Source of the DNA: Arthrobacter sp. GMC3
Lineage (GTDB): Bacteria; Actinomycetota; Actinomycetes; Actinomycetales; Micrococcaceae
DNA length: 64,000 nt
Reading direction: 5' to 3'
Assembly: GCF_002929305.1 (NCBI RefSeq)
Contig: NZ_PJIO01000001.1
Span: 124,001-188,000 of the forward strand
Position 1 is the stretch's first letter. The number at the start of each line of letters is the position of its first letter. The notes beneath the pieces were generated by a model. That model saw nothing but the letters and a program-made list of their open reading frames with translations. It did no database searches and was not told the origin of the DNA. Below are positions 44,786 through 52,797 of this stretch, one piece after another. The position numbers and the translations under genes were made by a program.

Positions 44786-47134
44786 CTAGTTGGCGTGGTT
44801 GAGCAAGATCGTGAGCAAGGTGAGTGCGCCGGCCTTGTCCAGAGGGTTGTTCTTGTTGCCGCACTTCGGGGATTGCACACAAGAAGGGCACCCGGATTCA
44901 CATTCGCAGGCACTGACGGCATCCCGGGTTGCCGCAAGCCACACCCGGGCCATGGCAAAACCTCGCTCGGCAAAGCCGGCACCACCCGGGTGGCCGTCGT
45001 AGACAAAAATGGTTGGCTGGCCGGTGTCGGCATGAATGGCGGTGGAAACTCCGCCCACATCCCACCGGTCGCTGGAAGCCACCAAGGGCAGCAACCCTAT
45101 CGCTGCGTGTTCGGCAGCATGCAAGGCGCCGGGAAATTGTGGTTCCACCAGACCGCCGGAGAGCAATGTCTGGTTGTCCATGGTGAACCAAACTGCCTTA
45201 GTGAAAAGATCCCGGGCGCCGAGCTCCAGAGGTTCTTCACCCAGCACCTCATTGGAGATGAAGGCCTTGCGCTGGAAGGACACAACTTGAGTGGTTACTT
45301 GAACCTCGCCAAAGTGCATCTCCACGGGCCCCCAAAGCTCGTGTCGCGTCGATTCGAGCACGGCGATTTGTGTGACGTCGCGAGCGGTCGTGTAGTAGTC
45401 CGGGTTTCCGCGGCGAACAATGGCGCAGTGGTCGGTCTCATTGAGCTCAACCACTACATAAGGTTCGCCCTGGTGGACGTAAACCGCGCCTTGGTGGGCT
45501 TGGTAGTGAGACTGCGGGGAATCCATTGTGCCGAGAAGCGCCCCCGTGTCGGCGTCGATGATGTTGATGGGTCCACCACCATCGGAGCGCAGGTTGACCA
45601 TGGCTGCGGCGCTTTGCGGGTGCGTCCAAAACCATCCGGCCGGGCGTCGTCGCAGATACCCGTCGGAAACGAGCTGTTGCAACAACGACAAGGTGTTCTC
45701 GGGAAACAGGGCCAAGTCCTCGTTCTTGAGCGGCAACTCCGCAGCCGCCGCACATAGGTGGGGTCCCAACACGTAAGGGTTGGAGGGGTCAAACACGGTG
45801 GCTTCAACCGGGACACCAAAAATAGCTTCGGGATGATGCACCAGGTAAGTGTCCAGGGGGTCATCGCTGGCCACGAAGGCGGCTAAGGCGTCCTGACCTG
45901 CCCGCCCCGCACGGCCAATTTGCTGAAACAAGGAGGCCCGGGTGCCCGGCCACCCTGCCACGAGCACGGCATCCAAACCCGAAATGTCGATCCCCAGTTC
46001 CAGCGCCGATGTGCTCGAAACGCCCAAGAGCTCCCCCGAGCGCAGGGATTTTTCCAGTGCTCGCCGTTCCTCGGGCAAATAGCCCGAACGGTAGGCAGCA
46101 ACGCGTGCCGGCAGGCTGGGGTCCACGTCGTCAAGCAGGCGCCGGGTCACGCTGGCAATGGTTTCGGCACCCCGCCGGGACTTGATAAAGGCAATAGTGC
46201 GCACTCGGGCAGAAACAAGATTTGCCAACAGATCGGAGGTTTCAGCGATGGCCGTTCGCCTGGACGGTGCCCCGTTCTCGCCCTTGAAATCGGTGAGTTC
46301 CGGCTCCCAGAACGCCACGGTAGTGGCTCCGTGCGGGGAGCTGTCTTCGGTGACAGTGGCGGCTTCGGCGCCGATCAGCCGGGAAAAGGAGATCGCTGGG
46401 TCGCTGGAGGTGGCGGATGCCCCGATGAAGATGGGATCCGATCCGTAGTGGGCGCAGATGCGTCGAAGCCGGCGCAGCAAGACGGCCACATGGGAGCCAA
46501 AAACGCCACGGTAGCTGTGAGCCTCATCGATGATCACATACTTGAGCCGGCGGAAGAACTTGGCCCACCACGTATGGTTGGGCAGCACACCGAAGTGGAG
46601 CATGTCCGGATTGCAGAGGATGAAATTGGCATGGTCACGGATCCAACGACGGTCTCCCGGTGCGGTATCGCCGTCGTACGTTGCTGCACGCAAGGTGGGC
46701 AAATGAAGGGAGGCCAGGGCTGCGAGCTGATCGGCGGCAAGGGCCTTCGTCGGTGAGAGGTAGAGGGCCACGGCGCCTTCGTGCTCAAGTTTCCCCGGAT
46801 TTTCCAGCACCCGCAGCTCGGCACGGTGCACGGCGTCCACGGCTGGCAGCTGATAGGCCAAGGATTTTCCAGATGCAGTTCCGGTGGCTATCACCACATG
46901 GTTGCCGTTGTGGGCAAGGTTGGCGCCGACAATTTGGTGACGCCACGGGGTGTGCACGCCCAGCAGGGAGTACGACTGGATCAGATCGGGGTGGACCCAG
47001 TCCGGCCATGACACCGGCACCGACTTCCGGGCGGGGATGTGGTGGACGTGCTGCAGCTGGGCGGGGTGCTCTCCCCGGCCCAGCAGGGAAATCAGCGAAT
47101 TGTTGGCGGACACTTCATCATTGTGCCACCGCAC
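44786..47134 (-). CDS. DEAD/DEAH-box helicase with C-terminal cysteine domain (Hrq1/DUF1998 type)
   Basis: A 782-residue superfamily 2 helicase. Motif I TGTASGKSLAYQLP, motif II VIIDEAHSYRGVFG, and motif VI QQIGRAGRAGQ are clear. The C-terminus is the DUF1998 domain with four cysteines (CECESGCPSCVQSPKC). This protein converges on the tad operon in many actinobacteria (Rv3649-type) and is related to Hrq1/RecQ4 helicases and MrfA, which act in crosslink or mitomycin damage repair. It lies 25 bp from the TadG-like stop. Confidence 0.9.
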   Translation of the reverse strand: MRWHNDEVSANNSLISLLGRGEHPAQLQHVHHIPARKSVPVSWPDWVHPDLIQSYSLLGVHTPWRHQIVGANLAHNGNHVVIATGTASGKSLAYQLPAVDAVHRAELRVLENPGKLEHEGAVALYLSPTKALAADQLAALASLHLPTLRAATYDGDTAPGDRRWIRDHANFILCNPDMLHFGVLPNHTWWAKFFRRLKYVIIDEAHSYRGVFGSHVAVLLRRLRRICAHYGSDPIFIGASATSSDPAISFSRLIGAEAATVTEDSSPHGATTVAFWEPELTDFKGENGAPSRRTAIAETSDLLANLVSARVRTIAFIKSRRGAETIASVTRRLLDDVDPSLPARVAAYRSGYLPEERRALEKSLRSGELLGVSSTSALELGIDISGLDAVLVAGWPGTRASLFQQIGRAGRAGQDALAAFVASDDPLDTYLVHHPEAIFGVPVEATVFDPSNPYVLGPHLCAAAAELPLKNEDLALFPENTLSLLQQLVSDGYLRRRPAGWFWTHPQSAAAMVNLRSDGGGPINIIDADTGALLGTMDSPQSHYQAHQGAVYVHQGEPYVVVELNETDHCAIVRRGNPDYYTTARDVTQIAVLESTRHELWGPVEMHFGEVQVTTQVVSFQRKAFISNEVLGEEPLELGARDLFTKAVWFTMDNQTLLSGGLVEPQFPGALHAAEHAAIGLLPLVASSDRWDVGGVSTAIHADTGQPTIFVYDGHPGGAGFAERGFAMARVWLAATRDAVSACECESGCPSCVQSPKCGNKNNPLDKAGALTLLTILLNHAN

Positions 47135-47153
47135 GCCAGTATTGCTGGCCGGG

Positions 47154-47870
47154 TCACTGCCTCGTGAGGGTGCGTTCCAGCTGTGCCCGGGGCACCAGGA
47201 CGGTGACAGCGCTGATGCTGCGCCAACCCATCTTGTAGTAGAGCCGTTGCCCGTCGGTGCTTGCCAGCAACAGTCCTGTGGTGACAGGGAATTCCTTGGC
47301 GCGGGCCGTCAATGACTGCATGAGGAGCTTGCCGTACCCGCGGCGCCGATGCTCGGCATGGGTTTCTATCTGGTCAAAAATTGCGTAGTCGCCATAGACG
47401 GCGACCTTGCCGCTAGCTAGCACCGTATCGTCGCTGACGATCGAGGCGCTGTAACGGGCCTGGCAAGTGGATGCTGCCCGTCGTCCGCCCATCCGTGTCA
47501 CCTGCAACGTTAAGTCGGGATCATTGAGGAAAGGGTCCTGGTTGTCTTGGCCATCCATCCTCACCAGCATCATCTGCTCGGAGGTGGAAAGCATGCCCAT
47601 GCCCGCCGCATGAGCCTGCTTCACATAGCCGTGCACATCCGGGCCCAAAACACTCAGGGCCCTATTCGCTGACTGACATACGACGGCGGCAACCCGTGCA
47701 AAAGTCTCGGGATCGGGCTCGCAGATAAAGTACTCCCAGTCGCCGCTGCGGTCCATGCGCAAAGCCGCGTGATAGCCGGCCTCACGGGCGGTGGCGTAGC
47801 TTCTGAGCGCCGTCCAACCGGCAAACCAGGCGTCTAGCCGTTCCTGAAGGTCAGTGGAGCCGGATGTCAT
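47154..47870 (-). CDS. GNAT family acetyltransferase
   Basis: A 238-residue protein. The C-terminal half has the GNAT acetyl-CoA site [14 protein letters not shown] with the R/Q-x-x-G-x-G/A loop, followed by [17 protein letters not shown]. The N-terminal part is unrecognised. Substrate unknown. It sits upstream of the helicase on the same strand and is divergent from trhO. Confidence 0.82.
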   Translation of the reverse strand: MTSGSTDLQERLDAWFAGWTALRSYATAREAGYHAALRMDRSGDWEYFICEPDPETFARVAAVVCQSANRALSVLGPDVHGYVKQAHAAGMGMLSTSEQMMLVRMDGQDNQDPFLNDPDLTLQVTRMGGRRAASTCQARYSASIVSDDTVLASGKVAVYGDYAIFDQIETHAEHRRRGYGKLLMQSLTARAKEFPVTTGLLLASTDGQRLYYKMGWRSISAVTVLVPRAQLERTLTRQ

Positions 47871-47946
47871 GACTCAAGCCTATGCCCGGACGATAGCTGC
47901 TCCCACTCATAGGGGGCATTTGGCGGTACAAAGTACGCTTAAATAC

Positions 47947-48840
47947 GTGGCTTTGAACAAGATTGTGCTCTTTTACGGTTTCACCCCCATCCTTGACCCG
48001 GAAGCGGTGAAGCTCTGGCAACGCGCGCTGTGCGAGAAACTCGGGCTCAAGGGGCGGATCCTGCTGTCCAAGGACGGCATCAATGCCACCGTCGGCGGCG
48101 ACATCAAAGATCTCAAGCAGTATCTGAAAACCACGCGCGAATACGCCGGATTCAAGAACATGGACATCAAATGGTCTGATGGCACGGGCGCGGACTTCCC
48201 CCGCCTCAGCGTGAAAGTCCGCGACGAGATCGTCAGCTTTGGTGCCCCCGGCGAACTCAAAGTGGACGAGAACGGCGTGGTCGGTGGCGGGGTCCACCTG
48301 AAACCGGAGGAGCTCCACGAGCTCGTCGCAGCCAAAGAGTCCAACGGCGAGGAAGTGGTGTTCTTTGACGGCCGCAACGCCTTTGAGGCCCAGATCGGCA
48401 AGTTCAAGAACGCAGTGGTTCCAGACGTCGCCACCACCCACGACTTCATCAAAGAACTGGACTCCGGCAAGTACGACAACCTCAAAGACAAGCCGGTGGT
48501 CACCTACTGCACCGGCGGCATCCGATGCGAAGTCCTCAGCTCGCTCATGGTCAACCGCGGCTTCAAAGAGGTCTACCAAATGGATGGCGGGATCGTCCGC
48601 TACGGCGAAACCTTCAAGGACAAGGGCCTGTGGGAAGGTTCGCTGTACGTTTTCGACAAACGCATGCACATGGAATTCAGCGACGAGGCAAAAGAAATCG
48701 GACACTGCATCCGCTGCCAAAGCCCCAGTAACAAGTTTGAAAACTGCTCCAATCCCAGCTGCCGCAACCTGAACCTCTACTGCGCCGAGTGTGCCAGTGC
48801 CCCGGAGACGTTGCAATGCCCGCAAGGCTGCACCGACTAA
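47947..48840 (+). CDS. trhO: tRNA uridine-34 hydroxylase, rhodanese type
   Basis: A 297-residue protein that installs 5-hydroxyuridine at the tRNA wobble base using oxygen. GTG 47947 ([12 protein letters not shown]) is preferred over the long upstream frame, since TrhO proteins start here. The N-terminal UPF0176 domain ([16 protein letters not shown]) is followed by a rhodanese domain with the active-site loop [10 protein letters not shown] near residue 186 and a C-terminal cysteine-rich segment ([23 protein letters not shown]). All hallmarks are present. Confidence 0.9.
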   Translation: MALNKIVLFYGFTPILDPEAVKLWQRALCEKLGLKGRILLSKDGINATVGGDIKDLKQYLKTTREYAGFKNMDIKWSDGTGADFPRLSVKVRDEIVSFGAPGELKVDENGVVGGGVHLKPEELHELVAAKESNGEEVVFFDGRNAFEAQIGKFKNAVVPDVATTHDFIKELDSGKYDNLKDKPVVTYCTGGIRCEVLSSLMVNRGFKEVYQMDGGIVRYGETFKDKGLWEGSLYVFDKRMHMEFSDEAKEIGHCIRCQSPSNKFENCSNPSCRNLNLYCAECASAPETLQCPQGCTD

Positions 48841-48875
48841 TCCCCGGGCGCTCCCACTGCTTGCAAGCTCCCACT

Positions 48876-48972
48876 GATCGCAAGCTCGCAGCGGGTCCCT
48901 CGCGCCCGTGGGCCCAATGGTTCGCGGGGATCGCAAGCTCGCAGCGGGTTCCTCGCGCCCGTGGGCCCAATG
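48876..48972. repeat. 44-bp direct repeat, two copies
   Basis: Copies at 48876-48919 and 48929-48972 (GATCGCAAGCTCGCAGCGGG start, GTGGGCCCAATG end) differ at one base. A partial relative (GCTTGCAAGCTCCC) precedes them. They fill the gap between trhO and the methyltransferase and resemble short dispersed intergenic repeats. Confidence 0.8.
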
Positions 48973-49005
48973 ATCGGAGGGTCCGGGACTCGCTAGGCTT
49001 GAGGC

Positions 49006-50643
49006 ATGACTGACTTTGCCACCATCTCGGACGCCCCACGCAGCGACAACCCGGCTCTTCTCGAGTCCCTCGCAGCGGATCTGACCGCCATCAACTACAC
49101 GGTCGACGGCGTGGCGGGGCTTCTGGGCGATCAAGCCAACCAGGCGCTGGGCCGGGATCAGACCGTGCCGGCCGCGCTGGAACTGAAGGGGAACACGGAG
49201 CCGCTGGCCGTCGTCGTCCGGCTGTGGCTGTTGGCCGAAAACGTCACCCCGGGGGCCCTGGCGAAGGCGCTGCCCACGATCGGCCTGGACAACCTCGCAG
49301 CCCTGGGCCTCATCGAGTCCGCGCACGACTCCGCCCTCCTCCGGGCCGCCGTGGATCTGCGCCCCTACGGCTGGCCAGCAGCCACCCCCGGGGAGAAAGA
49401 CACAGAACTGTGGGTGGCCAGCGACCTCGGCGCGCATCAACGCCCCGGAGTGCTCCGCAAGGACCATGTTCTGGGGATCGGCCAGGCGTCGCTGACACTG
49501 GCCCAGAGCACCATCCGCCGCGTGGTGGGCCGGGCGCTGGATCTGGGCACCGGCTGCGGGATCCAGGCTTTCCACCTGCTCCACCACGCCAGCTCGGTGG
49601 TGGCCACGGACATTTCCGCCCGGGCACTGGCGTTCACTCGCTTTAACTTGATGCTCAACGCCGGCGCCCTCGGCCTGACCACCGCCGACTTTGACCCGGA
49701 AAACCCGCACGCCCGCATCTCCTTGCGCCTGGGCAGCCTCCTGGAGCCGGTCGCGGGCGAGCGCTTTGACCTGGTTGTCTCCAATCCTCCGTTCGTCATC
49801 ACCCCCCGGCACAGGGGAGAACGTTCCGCCGAGCAATTCACTTACCGCGACGGCGGGATGGCAGGGGACGCGATCGTCGAAACCCTGGTCCGTGAGCTGC
49901 CGTCGGTGCTGACCCCGGGTGGGCTGGCGCAGATGCTCGGCAACTGGGAGATCACCGAAAGCGACCCCGACGACGCCGATTCTTCCCTCGAGTGGGCCGC
50001 CCGGCCCCGACAGTGGGTGCAAGATGGCGTGCAGGCCTGGTTCATCCAGCGTGAACAGGTGAGCCCCGGCGGGTACGCCGAAACATGGTTGCAAGACGCC
50101 TCGCAGGGCCGCGACCAGCAAGCTTATGCCGACGCCTACGAGGATTACTTGCTGGACTTTGCCTCCCGCAAGGTGGCCGGGATCGGGTTCGGCTACATCC
50201 TGCTGCGCCGCCCCGAAACGCAGACAGGTGAAGCCTTCTCATCGAGCACCCGCTTCGAGGAAATCCTGTACCCGATCGAACAGCCGGTGGGTCCACACCT
50301 TGCGGCCGCCCTGGAACGCGAACAATGGCTGGACAGCCACGAGAGCATCCTGGACGAGTACCTCACCGTGGCCGAGGACGTGACCGAAGAGCGCCACCAA
50401 AAGCCGGGGGCGGAACACCCCGGGGTGATCTTGCTGCGTCAGGGCGCAGGGCTGCGCCGCACCAATCTGCTCAGCACCGAACTGGCAGGTTTTGTGTCCG
50501 CGAGCGACGGTGAGCTGAGTGTCGGCGCCCTCATCGGGGCGCTGGCCACCCTGCTGGAACGCGACGATGAGGAGTTTGCCTCGTCCTTGCACGCAGAGGT
50601 GCGCAACCTGGTCAGGGACGGATTCCTGCTCCCTGCGGACTGA
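49006..50643 (+). CDS. SAM-dependent methyltransferase (HemK-like, NPPF type)
   Basis: A 545-residue protein from ATG 49006. The SAM-binding motif ALDLGTGCGIQAFHL is near residue 180 and the substrate motif VVSNPPFVITPR near residue 260, which marks N-methylation of amide or amino groups in nucleic acids or proteins. A 170-residue N-terminal domain and a 200-residue C-terminal domain flank it. This three-part form is common and uncharacterised in actinobacteria. The 3' end overlaps the convergent MFS gene by 32 bp. Confidence 0.85.
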   Translation: MTDFATISDAPRSDNPALLESLAADLTAINYTVDGVAGLLGDQANQALGRDQTVPAALELKGNTEPLAVVVRLWLLAENVTPGALAKALPTIGLDNLAALGLIESAHDSALLRAAVDLRPYGWPAATPGEKDTELWVASDLGAHQRPGVLRKDHVLGIGQASLTLAQSTIRRVVGRALDLGTGCGIQAFHLLHHASSVVATDISARALAFTRFNLMLNAGALGLTTADFDPENPHARISLRLGSLLEPVAGERFDLVVSNPPFVITPRHRGERSAEQFTYRDGGMAGDAIVETLVRELPSVLTPGGLAQMLGNWEITESDPDDADSSLEWAARPRQWVQDGVQAWFIQREQVSPGGYAETWLQDASQGRDQQAYADAYEDYLLDFASRKVAGIGFGYILLRRPETQTGEAFSSSTRFEEILYPIEQPVGPHLAAALEREQWLDSHESILDEYLTVAEDVTEERHQKPGAEHPGVILLRQGAGLRRTNLLSTELAGFVSASDGELSVGALIGALATLLERDDEEFASSLHAEVRNLVRDGFLLPAD

Positions 50644-51925
50644 CTGCCTCGGCGAGCCCCGGGGACGGGGTTTCGCCGGCATCAGCCACTGCTGTCCGCC
50701 GCACCTTGGACATGACGACTCCAAGGACCAGGGCGACGGCCAGCGTGGCGAAACCGCAGACCAGGAATCCCGCTCTCGGGGTGAACAGGCTGCCAAGCAA
50801 TCCGCCCAACCCCAGCGAACCGATCGAGACAGCGCGTGTGAGGCCGTTCGTCATGGCTGAAACCTGGCCCCGTTGCTCCTCGCGCGTACGCAGCACCAGC
50901 AGTGCCCCGAAGGTCGCATTCAGTGCCCCGATCCAGCCGCCCACCAGTACGCTGTAGGCGTAGAGCAGCCCCATGCCGGGGGCGGTGCCCATCAGAATCA
51001 GGCCTGCCGCCGTCCCGGCAATGCTGATGACAAACACGGTAACCCGCATCGATTCGGTGGTTATCCGACCAGCTAGCAATGCTCCGGCTACAAGGCCCGC
51101 ACCCATGGCTGCTGCCAGGAAACCGTACTCGGCCGCCGATGCGCCCAAGGTCTCTCGCGCCAGGAAGATCTGCAAGATGTTGATCGCTTCCGCGGCCAGA
51201 ACCACAAACAACACTCCGATCAGGGCCGCCCATACCAACATGTCCTTGTTCAGGGCGCGCAGACCGTCGAGCAGGCGGGGAGTGACGCCGTCGTGCCTCA
51301 AAGAAGGTGAGCGGCGCGTCCGAATGGCCACTGCGCCTATTGCCAGCAGCCCGTAGCAGCCACCGGCCAGCCAAAAGCTCAGCGCGAGTCCGCCGGTACC
51401 CACCAAGATTCCGCCCACCGCGGGCCCGGCGAGCTGTGCCAGCATCAGCGTGGCCTGCATGGTTCCCAGGGCCCGCGGGGTCTGCTTTTCACCGACAATA
51501 CGCGGCAGTAGGGCCGACCAGGTAGGTGCCGCGACGGCCTGGGCGGTCTCCAGCACCACGATCAGGACAATCAGTGCCGGCATGAAGTTCGGCAGCCACG
51601 CGAGAGCCAGGGCCATCGCGACGACGGCGCCGGCGCTGACCAGGGACGTGGTGACGGCCAGAACACGGGAATCCCGAGTGTCGGCCAAGCGGCCAGCCCA
51701 AGGCGCCACCAAGACCATCGGAATGGTGGACAGAAGAAGGAACCCCGTCACGGCCCAGACCCCCGCGGGCCCCGAAACGGTGGTTTGCAGCTCCAGCAGG
51801 ATGGAAACGACCACAGCGCCATAGCCCACGGCGGCGGCAAATCGCGCCGAGGTGGCGATGACGAAATCCCGGCTGTGCAACAACTTGGGGGATGGGTTCG
51901 GCGCGTTCTGAAACATATCTTTCAT
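50612..51925 (-). CDS. MFS transporter
   Basis: A 437-residue membrane protein with about 12 hydrophobic spans. The loop between spans 2 and 3 reads APWAGRLADTRDSR, the MFS motif. The C-terminal half (EYGFLAAAMGAGLVAGALLAG, WIGALNATFGALLVL) matches the MFS_3/enterobactin-exporter-like group, so drug or siderophore export is likely. It is divergent from an ArsR-type regulator, with a palindrome in the shared promoter. Confidence 0.88.
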   Translation of the reverse strand: MKDMFQNAPNPSPKLLHSRDFVIATSARFAAAVGYGAVVVSILLELQTTVSGPAGVWAVTGFLLLSTIPMVLVAPWAGRLADTRDSRVLAVTTSLVSAGAVVAMALALAWLPNFMPALIVLIVVLETAQAVAAPTWSALLPRIVGEKQTPRALGTMQATLMLAQLAGPAVGGILVGTGGLALSFWLAGGCYGLLAIGAVAIRTRRSPSLRHDGVTPRLLDGLRALNKDMLVWAALIGVLFVVLAAEAINILQIFLARETLGASAAEYGFLAAAMGAGLVAGALLAGRITTESMRVTVFVISIAGTAAGLILMGTAPGMGLLYAYSVLVGGWIGALNATFGALLVLRTREEQRGQVSAMTNGLTRAVSIGSLGLGGLLGSLFTPRAGFLVCGFATLAVALVLGVVMSKVRRTAVADAGETPSPGLAEAVSPQGAGIRP

Positions 51926-51930
51926 AATTG

Positions 51931-51946
51931 TGAAGGTAGTCCTTCA
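51931..51946. promoter_or_regulatory. Palindromic operator between MFS and regulator genes
   Basis: TGAAGG-TAGT-CCTTCA, perfect 6-bp arms, lies six bp upstream of the MFS start in the 70-bp divergent promoter. It is the likely binding site of the ArsR-type regulator. Confidence 0.55.
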
Positions 51947-51995
51947 GAATTAATAATGTCAAGCATTTGTTTCAGATTTTGGCTATGCTGGCCCT

Positions 51996-52649
51996 ATGAG
52001 CGCCCAGAGCAAACCGGACAAACCCGTGCAGGAACCCGGAGATGACCGTGTTGTCGTAACAATTACTGACCCGCTCGCGATCCGGGCCGTGGCGCACAAG
52101 GTGCGGATGGAAGTGATCGATGAATTCTTCAGCTCGCGACGACTCCACACCGCCACGGAACTGGCCGGTCGCTTTGGCCTGACACCCAGTGCCATGAGCT
52201 ACCACCTAAGGGCATTGGAAAGATGGGGCTACGTCGTGCGGGCCGAGACTGCCGGCGATGGCCGTGAACGGTACTGGCGGGCGGCAGGGGACACTCTGAA
52301 CGTCGGCGGCATTGGCATGGCCTCCGAGCTGGTCAACTCCTCCTTCGTCGACGTCACCCTCGGCACAGCCCGCGATCGGGTGGTGCGCGCCCTCCAAAAT
52401 GCCGACGCGACGGAGAGCCCTGACAAGCAGGTCATCCTGGTGGAGAACAGCAAATACCTGCTGACCAAGGCGCAGGCGCAAGAATTCGGCAGGGACTACG
52501 CGGAGCTGTCTGCGAAGTACCGAGTGCTCAGCGATGCGGCCGAGGATGAGCTCGATGCCGGCGCACCCGCTGGCAGTGGTGCTCGGCACATGCACGCAAC
52601 CATGATCTTTGTGCCCGAGGTTCCTAGATCCGCGAAGATTGAGCCCTAG
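51996..52649 (+). CDS. ArsR-type winged-helix regulator
   Basis: A 217-residue regulator. Residues 25-95 form a winged helix (ITDPLAIRAVAHKVRMEVI, TATELAGRFGLTPSAMSYHL, LERWGYVVRAETAGDGRER). A 120-residue C-terminal domain, longer than in simple ArsR proteins, may bind the inducer. It probably represses the divergent exporter. Confidence 0.85.
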   Translation: MSAQSKPDKPVQEPGDDRVVVTITDPLAIRAVAHKVRMEVIDEFFSSRRLHTATELAGRFGLTPSAMSYHLRALERWGYVVRAETAGDGRERYWRAAGDTLNVGGIGMASELVNSSFVDVTLGTARDRVVRALQNADATESPDKQVILVENSKYLLTKAQAQEFGRDYAELSAKYRVLSDAAEDELDAGAPAGSGARHMHATMIFVPEVPRSAKIEP

Positions 52650-52797
52650 GAACGTAGCTGGTCCTCCTTTTGGACGGCGTTTGAGGCCTCCGATTCCGGC
52701 ATCGGAATCTTTCGCAATACGCGTTTGGGTCAAAAATATGGTGAACTAGGCTCTTGGGGACGCCGTCCGTCCACCTTTCATTCCCTGTAGGAGTACC

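Noticed and set aside
47851..50121. A 756-codon open frame on the minus strand
   Set aside because: It lies opposite trhO and the methyltransferase, both of which have clear motifs, and its translation is low-complexity without domains. It is a GC-driven shadow.
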